Assembly: GCF_963678635.1 (NCBI RefSeq)
Contig: NC_087062.1
Span: forward strand, 69,226,223 to 69,290,222
Reading direction: 5' to 3'
Origin: Symsagittifera roscoffensis
Lineage: Eukaryota > Xenacoelomorpha > Acoela > Convolutidae
DNA length: 64,000 nucleotides
In this document: one piece after another, positions 32,581 to 44,500 of the stretch
How positions within the stretch are numbered: the stretch's first letter is position 1
Layout: each line of letters begins with the position of its first letter
Notes under the pieces: model-generated
Databases searched by the model: none
Seen by the model: the letters and a program-made list of their open reading frames with translations, nothing else
Told to the model about the DNA's origin: nothing
Program-made: the position numbers and the translations under genes

Positions 32581-35500
32581 ATGGAAACTGGAAGCCAAAC
32601 ATCCGTGATAATTGAAAATGCATCTTGTCGCTTATTTAAAAGCTATTGTAGTCAATTAGTTTGTATCTCAGATTTGAAACAGTTTTCAGAAATGTTGAAC
32701 CCCGAATTGTACTCGCGTCAATTTGAAGACAGCGCCTGTACATTCATCAATATTTCATATACGCCTGGAGTCGCTAGATTAGTTGGTGGTAAACAGAAGT
32801 TGTTTAAAATTTACAGCTCACTCTGTGCGAACTTCCCTTGTGTAAAAGCGAGCAATGCAACTCACGACTTAGGGTTCTCGCTTTTCTGTAGCGAAGGCAA
32901 TTCTTCGCCGACGGCAGTTGCAACATCATTTGAGGCCTGGACTGAGATGCAGTCATTTAGAAGATGTTTCGCCACCATCGAGCTACGACTGTTTGAGGCT
33001 AATAATTCACAGCGTGAAGCTTCTGAGACTAACAGTGACGAAGAGAGCAGTGGTTCTGGGAATTTGCCCAACTCCTTGCTTGATACTAAGTCGAAGATGG
33101 ACGATAAGCCGCTGTTTGTGCTCTGGATAGACGTCGGGTCTGACATTCCCCCAGTTCGTTAGTGGCCATTTTGTTATTGTTGAAACCATTTGAATTTTAG
33201 TTGACTGCGATAGTCGTGCTCGATGCGTTTTCAATAAAACTCTTCAACACAGTGGCTTGATTAAATTTCATAAATAGCTAAATCTCAAAAACGCTGGATC
33301 CTTGCAAGATTCCTCTACATTTCTTGCATGTTTGCCCTTCTTTATGAACTAGGGAGAAAAATTGGAAGAGTCTTATGAACTATTCGTTCTGCCCCGCTCC
33401 AATTTCGTATCTTGAGCAATTGTAATATTTCATTCACAAATTTGTAGAAATCGTATCGTACATGAAATGCTTCTCATTTGTTCTTAGAAGAAAGCGGCAA
33501 AGGTGACTCGTCACAGCTCGCTGACTTGCAGACCAGTAAAGCAGTTTTCTACTTGCAAAAAGGTCTATACGAGAACAAACAGTTGCTGAGAGATTGGTTT
33601 TTATCTGTAACTGAATTACTCCGGGAAAGAAAAGGAATGATTGAAGACGTGTTGGAGAATCCACAGGGGACATTTGAGTCATATATGACCCTGCTGAAGA
33701 GTTTGACCCCTTTGACCGTCGAGAAAGAGGCCAAGCAGCAGATAGGGGTCACGATCCAACACGGGAAGGAGAAATTAAGAGGAAGATGTTTGAAAAAACT
33801 GGCGGATTTATTGCTACAGATGAACAACCTTAAATTTGCTGCAGGTTAGCTGTTTCCTATACTTAAGTCAGGTTGCGTTTTTTTTTGCGAATATAAAAGA
33901 CTAACTCAACCATTGCATTTAACTTTTCTTCATCTTACATTTCAATGCCTCTGATAAATTCAAAGTTTGATCACATTTTATTCACACGTCGATTTGAGTG
34001 GTCATCGAGGTTTTGTTCCTTAAAATACTAGAAATACAGGGTGTTTTCAAAATTTGTTTTTTTTAAATTATAAATCTTCTCTCATTTCTCAAATACTTGG
34101 TTTATTGAAGTGATTCTTTTGCCGAATTCTGATGATATATTCATTGAGTTGGATTGTTATTTGAATTGGAATTCTTTCAGTTGTTCATGCATGTTTTCGC
34201 GATTTGATGATTTGTCACTGCATTTTCGGCCGAGCAAGCTACTATAGTACTGATTTAAAAGAACTGGATAAAGTGATCTAAAACAGAAGGTTATAACTCG
34301 TTATGCTTAAATTCGGCTAAATCTGGCCAAAAAATGACTTGGACCAAAATTGCTTGAAATTTCTTCAGCTTCTCTATTATGCTTTTTTTGCAAAATGTTG
34401 AACCAAAAATACAATCCTGCAACGGGTCAATTCATTTGGTTCATAATGAAGGAGTTAAATAGTGTCAATTGATAAAAAATAACTACAATTGACCTTACTT
34501 GTCTCCTTAATTATGTACCAAATGAATTGACTTGACCCGTATTAAAACTTTTATTTTAGCTCAACATTTCGCCAAAAAATGCACGATAAAAAAGCTGGTG
34601 AAATTCCAAGCAATTTTTGTCTCACCTTTTTTGGCCAATTATAACCGAATTTGAGAAAAGGGAATTTAAAAGTTCTGTTTTACATTATTTTTTTAAATTT
34701 TTTTTTATCAGCACTATTGTAGCTTGTCAGCAGAAAAAGTAGAGAAAATTCATCAAATCGCGTAAACATGCTTGAACAAACAATCCAACTCTTTGAAATA
34801 TATCATTAGAATTCGCGAATTTTTTCTGTCTACTGCAAAAAGAAAGAATCACTTCGATAACCAAAATATTTGTGAAATGTGAGAGAATTTATGCAAATCC
34901 TGTTTTGAAAACACCCTGTACACAAGAGTTTTTGTACTTGAATAAGCGTTCCGCAGGTGCAGTTATATTTATGCTTGCCTTTTAAACACGAGACTGCGGC
35001 TCGAAATCGGATGCTTTCAGTGAAATGAAATGGACCACTGCTTATTTGAAAAATGGTTTTTATTAACTCCGGGTATGGACTTCCCTAATTTGAAAAATAG
35101 ATGCCTTAATATAAAATGAAATTTTATAGATCTGTTCAAGAAGGCATCGGAGAACCTGCAAGTGGCAAAAGACTGGACCTGGTATGCAGCATCCTTAGAG
35201 GGATGCATCACATGCAACTACATTTTAAATTTGCCATCCACGAGGCTGACTTCTTTTTACGACAGAGTTCACGCACACCAAACCGGACTGCTCTTCAGTG
35301 AAGACAAACTAGAACTAACCGGTCAAATGAAACAATTACTAGAACACGAGAAGACAATCATGAACTGTTATGACAAGTCGTCAGAGACTAAGTTTATGTT
35401 GAGAGAGTTCAAATACAAATTTCTTTTGGTCAAATTTTCATACGGAATTTTGAAATCCAAACACGATGGGGTAATTTTGGACGAGAACTTCCGATTGTTT

Positions 35501-38500
35501 CCAGAATTGCGTGACAAAAGTAGTCCCAAGAAAGCCCGAGCGAGAGACTTGTCCACGTTTTCAACAGACGGCGATGTCCGAAAGTGTTTAGCAGCTGTTA
35601 AGTTGATGGTGTTTAAAGAGCAGACTAGAAAAGCAGCCTACATATTGAACGAGTTGGTGGGAGGTGATGTGAGCTTAGACTATTTTCGCGAAAATCCACT
35701 TTCGGCTATCATATACTTGGTGCATATTTTACCTGTATATGGTATCAATATAGATGAGGTGTTTGTTCACAGAGCAATGCAAAGAGGAAAATACTTTTGG
35801 AGGGAGTTGCAATTTCATATTGTTGAACTGATTTTGTATTATTTGGAACTTTTGCAACAGGATCCAGAGGTCTCAGATAAAGCTTTGATTGTTACGACAT
35901 GGTTCCAGTGCTTCAAATTGAACACATATTACCAAATGCTATCTCAAAACGATGTTGAAGATCTTTTAAAGTCGTTAAATCTTGAGTTACTGAAACAGAT
36001 TTTACCGGATTCGAAAATCACCCTGAATGTCCTTGAATTCCCCGCTGTAGTTTTTTCGAACATCCCTCTTCTAAGAAGTGTAAATGTGTTGCGGCCGTGT
36101 GAAAAACAGTTGCACTTGCATCCACAGACATTGGATTCGAGTAATGATTCGTCGCTTTTCGAATTTCAAAGCTCGCAGCTTGTGAAGCAACAGCGCAAAA
36201 GGTACACATGGCCTGCAAGTAGCTCTGTTGTTGTGCAGTTGCTGTTTTCGAATGCGTTGAAAAGTTCGGAGAATATGACGCTACAAGTTGATTTGGTCAC
36301 TTCTGGAGTTCCAGTCCACGTCGACAAGAGACTGGTGAGGATTTCACCAATGAGTGTGGAAAGCGTGAGTTTTGAAGGTATGTTGTTGTTGCCTTTTACT
36401 TGAAACTATTTTGGAAGTTGTATAAAAAGTAGTGTTTGGCGAAATTGCTATATCAAGCACAAGCGGTATCCAATCCATTAAAGTGCATTCATTGAATGCT
36501 GCTTACGTTTTGCGGTCAGGCAGTTTTCAAGACTGTGTCGTAAAGGCTGTTGCAGCAAAGACTCTTCCAAGAAGTGGAGCTGGAAAAGCTTTGTCACATG
36601 GTGCAAATGTCTTCAATCTCCCGTTTTCGAGAAGATGCAGCACACAGGAAAAAACTGTGCTTGGAAAAACCTCTGTGTTTTTGAATAGGACAGGCCGGCT
36701 TCAGTATTCTTTATGTTACTCTTGATAAAGTCTTTTGAAACCTACCCAGGAAGCACATTGGCCTGATCCGCGGATCACAAGCATGTGTATGGTACCACTG
36801 CTGACTGGACTCACTTGAAATGAAGTGGACTAAAATCCTTTAAACAACACCTTGAACACTACTAGTGTCCATAAATGCTACTTTCAGAAACTACCGCCTA
36901 TAGAGGCGTACACACCATCCACTTTCAAATAGCCCTAGGCAGTCAAAATATATTCCCTAATACTATCTAATTAAACGAACACTACGAACAAAAACCTAAC
37001 CATAGGGTCTAAACTGGCTAGTTTTTTTTGAATCGTCTCACATTCAGCTTGAAAATGCTATTCAATCAATGTGCCTTTTGAATTGCTCGATATTTGAGAT
37101 CATAAAAATTTTAAACGCCCTTAAACCAAAGCAGAACTGTGGCATTGATGACATAAGTAATTTTCTCTTAACCAAAAGCTGCTACGTTATGGCTCTTATC
37201 TGACTTTCCTAACAAGTCTCTCGTTTGAATCAGGTGTCTTCTCTCAAGCTCTTAAACATACAACAATTTTACCAATTCATTAAGCAGATAGTAAACCTGA
37301 TATAAATAATTACCGTCCATTGCTTTGTTAAACAGCTGTATAAAGTAATTGAGAAAGTATTCCACTCGCGCTTGTACAATTATCTGGCAAAGTTTGACCT
37401 GATCTACGATCCTCAATTCGGATTCCGACAAAAATTTAAAATCTTTGATGCACTAGCTGAGTTAACTGAAGGATTTTGGTTCGGTGTTGGCAAATACTTG
37501 AAATTAAAAAACTTTGTCGATTTGAAAAAAGCATTTGATACGCTTGATCACACCTTCCTCTTAGAAAAATTTAGATAATATGGAAAGCGAGGTAGATGCT
37601 ATAAATGCTTTGAAAGTTATTTATCAGAGAGATATCAAAATGTGTTGTTGGAAGAAAATGTAACAATATTTCGTTTGATAGTAAAAACAGGTGTTACCGA
37701 AGGGTCCGTATAAGGGTCCGTTTTTTGCCGATGATACCAATGTAGCTTGTGGAAGCCTAACTTATGAGGATTTTTAGTCTCATCTATCTAATATCTCTTA
37801 ATGGTTCAAATCAAATAAAATCACGTTTAATTCGGATAAAAAAAATAACTTTAAGATTAGCTTCAATAATTCAGTTTTTTGCTCGAAAACTTTTTTGTAA
37901 TTTTTAGGTTTTATACTAGATAATAATTTTTTATTTATTTATCAAATGTGAAAACTGGGGAGGTATTGTGGTATAATATCCAAAGTGCGACATTTCGTAC
38001 CGAAGTCCATTCTGTTGAAATTTTATCAATCAAATGTTAAACCAGTAATCCAATAATCATAGCTAGTTATTGGCTGTACAAGTTTCTCGGTGCCAGCACC
38101 ATTTTTGATGCTTCCGAAAAAAATATATACGTACGATGTTCTTCAAGTAAAAGTTCGAAAGTATCACTCCAGCATTCTTTGATAATGAAATTTTTACCGT
38201 ACATTAGTTTTCTTCTCTTGAACTGCTCAAATTTTTGCTTCCGTTCCATTAATTAAAGGCTACCATACAATTTCCTTAATTATTTGCATACGCAGAAGAC
38301 TTTTTCCTACAATGCAAGAAAATAAGCAATTCTTGCATATGTTTCTTTTTTTTGTATAAACAGAAACAAAAAGTGCTCTTTGGCTAATCGAGGTTTTAAA
38401 TTGAAAAACCTAATGAGTGCAATTAGTTTATTGCCCTCAAATTTTGGGATCGTGAATGAAAATGATAAAATTATCTTCGTTCACGAATTCAAAGATAGTT

Positions 38501-41500
38501 ATCTACTCGGAAATGCTGAACTAGTTGAACATATTTTTTACTTATATTAATACAAAAAGGAAAGTATAGGGGTCAAATGCCAACGATATTATCTTATGTT
38601 ATTCTACTCGTTGCCAAAATATGAATCTTTAAATTATTCTGGGTTTCGAGAAAATGGCGTTTTTCTGAAATTTTTGAAAAATCGTTGATGCTTTGATAGC
38701 GCAAGGGAAGCAGCATGGAATGCAGTTTTGTTTGATTTTAGAGAAATAAACTTTATTGCTTTCTTTCATCTCACCTCTACTGTCACTACCCTCTCTGCTG
38801 CCACCACACAAACATACTCTCCAAATAGACATCTAAGCCCACCAACAACAAACCCTCTGAGCTCTCACCCCTCCCTCTCGCTCCTTCTATTTAATCAAAG
38901 ACTGACTCCAAACAACACTCCGAAAGATGCAAAACCATCTTTTCAATGACAGGATCTCACTCACCCGACCAAAACCTGCAGAATAACTCCCGCAACTAAT
39001 CGATTAAACTACTCAACAAACAGTGGAATTGCGACGGCATCGGAGGTAAAGCAACCGAGCTCACACCCTACCTTGAACCAATAAGATCCGCATTGCTGTC
39101 TGATATTGTCCCAGAGAATATCAGACTTGAAATGAAGTTAATAGACAGGTTGACTAAGTAACTTTATTTGACTAATAATACATTCCTCCAAGATACATTC
39201 CTCCAAGATCTGCGGAAACGTTCAGTAGATAACTCGAAGTCATCTACTGAACGTTTCCGCAGGCCTCATACTCGGCGACATAAACGCTCGTGGTTCTCTT
39301 GGCAATTTACATTTCTCATAACCCAAAATCCTCCATAGCTCTTTTTTGTCTCGCATGAAAAGATTGTGTAACAAACATGAAGAGAAGTCATGGCGAGACT
39401 CGTGACCTTATTCAACCGCAGAACCAAGGTAGGCACATGCAGGCGGCTCATACGCACCACTTGAATGAAACACGACACAAATATGACAATCGTAGTATAT
39501 TCTTCATTACTCAGTCTCGTACGCCCCCTCTAGATCAAATACCCAATTACCCTGTGGTAACTAACAATACCTCTGAGGTTGTATAGTGAAAACTGACGTG
39601 GTTTCGAAGAGTTTAATTAACCATGTTGAAACCGTTTGTTTTTCTGTTTGTTAGTTTCTTACTGACTGTGTTCTTAGCCACAGGCCTGAGAGATTGACTC
39701 TCTAAGATTTGTAAAAGGTCACGTATTCTTTGACCTTGGTTTTTTATAATAGGATTATATAATTTACAGATAACAATATGTATAGCACTATCAAGGCCAA
39801 TATGTGATGACTATCTGGTTACTGCGATAGCAGTAGCAGATGTGAGTAGCACTATCAAGGTCAATATAAGAGGACTGCATAGTTACTGCAATAGCAGTAG
39901 CAGTTGCGGTACCACATACCCCCTTGATCAAGAAAATTTTTATAATATGTTATTAAAATTTTAAATAATATTGAATAGGAGTTTTAGAACTCAGTTTAAG
40001 AAGTTTTGGCTTTGTGAATTAGATTACTCATTTTCCATCTCTCTCTTCATGTTCCTCTTCCAACTGTAAAGGGATTCGCCTCTCGGCGTTCCATGAACGG
40101 GTTATATCTAGAGCCTCGCTGCCAAACTTTCTCCTAAAAAGATGTTTCTCCAGCAGACCAAATTTTGTCTCCACTGAATTAGAAGCACCGGGTTTAAAAT
40201 TCGCAAGCTTGATTCTATATGCTTCGAGCGCGGCTTGGTTTAAGTCTAATAGGTTATTCTGAAACGAGATGGATTTCACCGAATGCTTAATCGGGTTGCC
40301 GTATCTGGATGGTCCCTTCTTAGTTCTTCCGCTTTTCCGCACTGATGTTTCCTCAAGTTCGGATTCATCAGAAAACCCCGGAGGATTCAACAATTCCTCG
40401 TCGTCTTCCGCATTCTCTCTGGATTGCAGTATCTCTGTCGCCGCGCGCTGAACTCCTCGTTCAAGTACTTGATCCGCTAACCGATTCCAGTCATTCGCCG
40501 ATAGGTCCTTACTATTGAAAGTGTCGAGGATTGTTTCAGGAGATGTAGTGCGTGTAATTTCTTTCTTGTTTTTTATAGTATTCGACGAACATGCGTGATC
40601 TGGCGCCTGCGGTTCGTTCACTTCTGCTGCTAACGCAGCACCTTTATTCTGTAATATGACTTGTCGTGCGTCTTTCGACGAGATTGGGCCCACTTTAGCC
40701 TTAGTTGTTTTCGAGAATGGTCCAGCCAAGTTCGGCTTCGCTCTTCGTACCGCCAAATTCAGTCCACCGCCTTGCAGAGTGTCTTTTGAAGTGATCACCG
40801 TTGGGCTGTCCTGAAATTTTTCCTTAGCTGCATCTGGCTGCTCTAGCAATAAGTCTTCATCCGACTGACTCAATTCAGCCTCATCTTGTTCGTCTGATTG
40901 TCGCCTCGATTGCCTCTGTTGTTTTTTCTTAGGCTCTTCTCCCGTTGGGGATCGTCTGTTATTGCTTTTCTCCTTGTCTTGGACAGCAACCTTAACCTTC
41001 GCAATATCGCTTTTCCGGTACACGGACCCTGCAGCTGTCTTAATTGTGGAAGGCGTTTCGGCCACGACCCTTCCCTTCAGAGGTTTCGTGAGGGCCTTAC
41101 CGCTCTTCCTCCCCTCATCCTTTCGTATCAGGATTGGTGACGACTGACGTTGCTGTGAAATGGCCTCCGGCTTATCTTCAACGAACCCCCGCTCCCACGA
41201 ATATAGCATTTCTTTGCGTAGCTCAGGGTTAATGGTGCTCGTCTCATCCACTGTACGTTTTAGATCGTTGGCCGAAGTATCACGTCGAGTCTGGTTCCAT
41301 CTTGCATTGGCTTCCAGAAGCTCTTTTAGGGCCCGCGCTCTTTCCCGATCCTTTGCCGAGTCGACTTGCTCTTTGAATAATGGACTCACATCTCGACTGT
41401 TTTGTCCTTTCCGGACAATCTTTAAGTTGTCACGAGACTGGTCGATTCTCTTTTTGAGTTGCGAAGCCGTCAAGGAGGAGCGCTCCAGATGTTCCTTATC

Positions 41501-44500
41501 TAAACGATCAGAGTTTTGTAAGAACCTATCACGGAGAATTTTAAATTCTGTTTTTTGGCAATCGCCCAAAGTGCGCCTCAAATGGCGACATTTTAATTGT
41601 CTTCTGTTTACTCCAACGAAGATCACGAAGTATCGTACTCAAGCATAATTTTATCGATGTTACGTTTTCATCAAGTAGCATTACTCCCAACCTTCTCTTG
41701 ATGGTTTGTATAGTGCGTTCTACTAAACCGCATCCGCGATGGTCGCCAACTGGACAAAATTTTTGTTCGATGTTATTGTCGGAGCAAAATTTTTGCATTG
41801 CTTTGCCCTTGAACCCGGAAAATTGATCCGTTCTAATTGATTCAGGTATTCCGTGTATATCAATATATGAGCGAAGAAATTTTATTGACGACTTGCCCCC
41901 TGTTGATTTAGTGATTTTTACTGAAGGAAATTTAGAATACCTATCTATTGCTACCAACAGATAATTTTTTTTTCCTTTGAAATCTTCAAGCGGGCCAGCA
42001 TAGTCTAACTGAATTTCTTGACCTGGCTGCGTGAGCAGTGGCAGAGGCTTCGTAGCATTTTTTGGTATGATGTATTTTGCATTCTTACCATAGCGGGTGC
42101 AACTTCTGCATTCCTCTGCCAGGTTGACGATATCCTTGTGCATGTGCGGCCACCACAGGTATTTTGACACATCTAGCATCGCTTCCTGGCCTGGGTGACC
42201 GCGGTGAATCCTCTTTAGGACTGCCAAGCGCAATTGTTCCGGGACAGCTAATCTGTTGTCAACCAGGATGCAGTCGTCAACAACTGAGAGTTGGTGCCAG
42301 AGAGGGTTGGTATATGGGCCCATCAGCTCGAAGCTGTATCGATCGTTCCTCTCAATGACCCGCCGCAGTCTGTCCATCCAGGCGTCTTCTGATATCAGCT
42401 CCGCTAATTGGCTTCTATCAAATAGTTTGTTGAGATTGTCCAGACTGATATCTGTACGCACGTTATTTTGATCTGGTTTGCCTTTCCTGGAATCGTGACA
42501 TGTCTTTTCCTTTTTAATCATGCTGACTTCTGGGCTTTCCGAAGGGCTCTCGGCTGTTAAGTCCACTTCAATAATTTGGGGGAATTCACTTCGGGTATTT
42601 AATTGTGATGATTGGTCACCTCTATTACAATCGACCAAGGCTGTCCGTGCCTCTAATTCTATTAGACTTTTTGGATCATCTGGTCTTTCTGCCCCTAGGA
42701 GGTCCCAAAATGACATCAGAGTTGTTCCACTACTTCCTGTCCCATTTCCAGATTGTATTTCTTTAAGTCCTCTAGGCTTTATCGTCTTTCTCACTGGTCT
42801 CCACTCAACTTGCGGTATATCTGAATCAGAATCGTCTGACTCTTGTCGACTGCATGCAGCACCTCTCTTTACCATGCGTGTTCGAGAGAAGGTGGTTTCT
42901 GTTACTTGTTCGGTTAGTTGATCGTCCTCCCTCTGATTTCCGTTCTGTTTATTTTTCGTTTTCTTGGATTTTCCTGTTTCGCTTCTTTCCATTTCTTTCG
43001 ATGACGCCGTTTCCTTGGATTCTAATTGTTTGGAGTTTAATTTATCTTTGAATTTTGAAATATCGACCAACTGTTTCTCACGAGCTATTCTGTCCAATGT
43101 GTTTTTGTGCTTCTCAACTGTTTGAAAACTTGAGTTTTGACCGTTTTCGTTCCGGTCGAGCTTTGTCCGGTTTTGAACAAACTGGTTGTCATAGCAACCG
43201 CGTGATGAGCTGTCTTTACAGTAGTTAATTTCTCTTGATGTTCTAGAATGTTCTGGAATGTTTATAGTGCTACTTTGGTTTGTTTCACTAGACCGACTGT
43301 TTAAACAGTCGAGTGCTTTATGGAAACTTTCTATAGACGTTACTACGAATTTCTCATCCAGTTCCGATTCTGGCCACGCTTCTCCATTAGGTTCTCTTGA
43401 CAAGTAGTCAACGATACCCATATCCCTTCCGGGAATATGAGTAATTTTAAATTGGAAGGGCAGTAATCGGTCAACCCACCTGGTCAAACGAGATTGATAC
43501 GTTTTGTTTGATCTATGTTCCCCCAAAGCTGATGTCAATGCCTTGTGGTCAGTTGCTATGACAAATTCTTTCCCTAGTAGATAATGTTTGAAGCGATCTA
43601 CCGCCCAAACTACTGCTAATAGCTCAAGTTCATTGGTAGAATATTTTTTTTCTTGAGCATTTAAATACCGGGAAGCGAATGCGATCGGTATCCAATCGTT
43701 CTGATGAGACCATTGTTCTAAAGTAGCCCCTAGCCCACTATGACTTGCATCGCATTTTACTCTAGATTGCTTTGCTGGATCGTAATAGTTTAACAAGGCT
43801 ATATTAGCAACTGCCTTTTTTATGTCCTCAAAGACTACTGAGTGTTGATCGTTCCACTCAAATTTTTTAACTGGTAACCGGACATTTTTCATTTTCTTTT
43901 TTTCATTTTCTTCTTTCAGTAGTGGTCTAAGTTTTTCAGTTAAACTAGCCGCGTTTGGGATAAATTTCGCTAAGTGGTTGATGCTACCCATGAACGATCT
44001 GAGTTGCTTTAATGATTTGGGGGGTTGAAGGTTTGCAATTGCCTCAGTTTTAGTAACTTTTGGAATTATGCCATGTATCGACAAGTTATGACCTAACCAG
44101 TTCACCGCAGGCTGCAAGAATTCGCATTTCGAAATTTTTAATGCGAGATTTTCGTCGTCCAACTTTTGCAACACATTGTGTACTAATTTCTCATGCTCTT
44201 TAGCTTCCCCCTTTGAAACAATTAGAATATCATCCAAGAAACAAAAGGTATTTTTTGCGTGGTTTAGTGTTCTGTCCATCGCTTTTTGGAATTCGGCTGG
44301 CATATCTGCCAGCCCGTAAAAACCTGTCAGAAATCTGTATGTACCCGTTGCATTACCCCCTATTATATTGAAGTTGCATTGTTTTGCTGTTTCTGCAGTT
44401 AGTTTTATCTGACTATAGGCATATTTCAGATCTAACACGGTGAAAAAGAGAGAGCCTTCTGATGCTGATGTGATGATCTGGCTAACCCCATCAATCAGTT

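Noticed and set aside
36432-36725. Extra TRAPPC9 exon right after exon 3
   Set aside because: Exon 3 to the exon at 52099 joins perfectly in phase and in family alignment, leaving no place for this segment; it has no suitable acceptor.
40028-41626. Envelope gene of an errantivirus-type element
   Set aside because: No signal peptide, membrane helix, furin site or cysteine pattern is present; the region is highly charged and continues the integrase frame.
41160-41648. 162-codon + strand ORF opposite the Gypsy polyprotein
   Set aside because: It is the antisense shadow of the charged C-terminal region, with Ser/Arg/Leu bias typical of such shadows.
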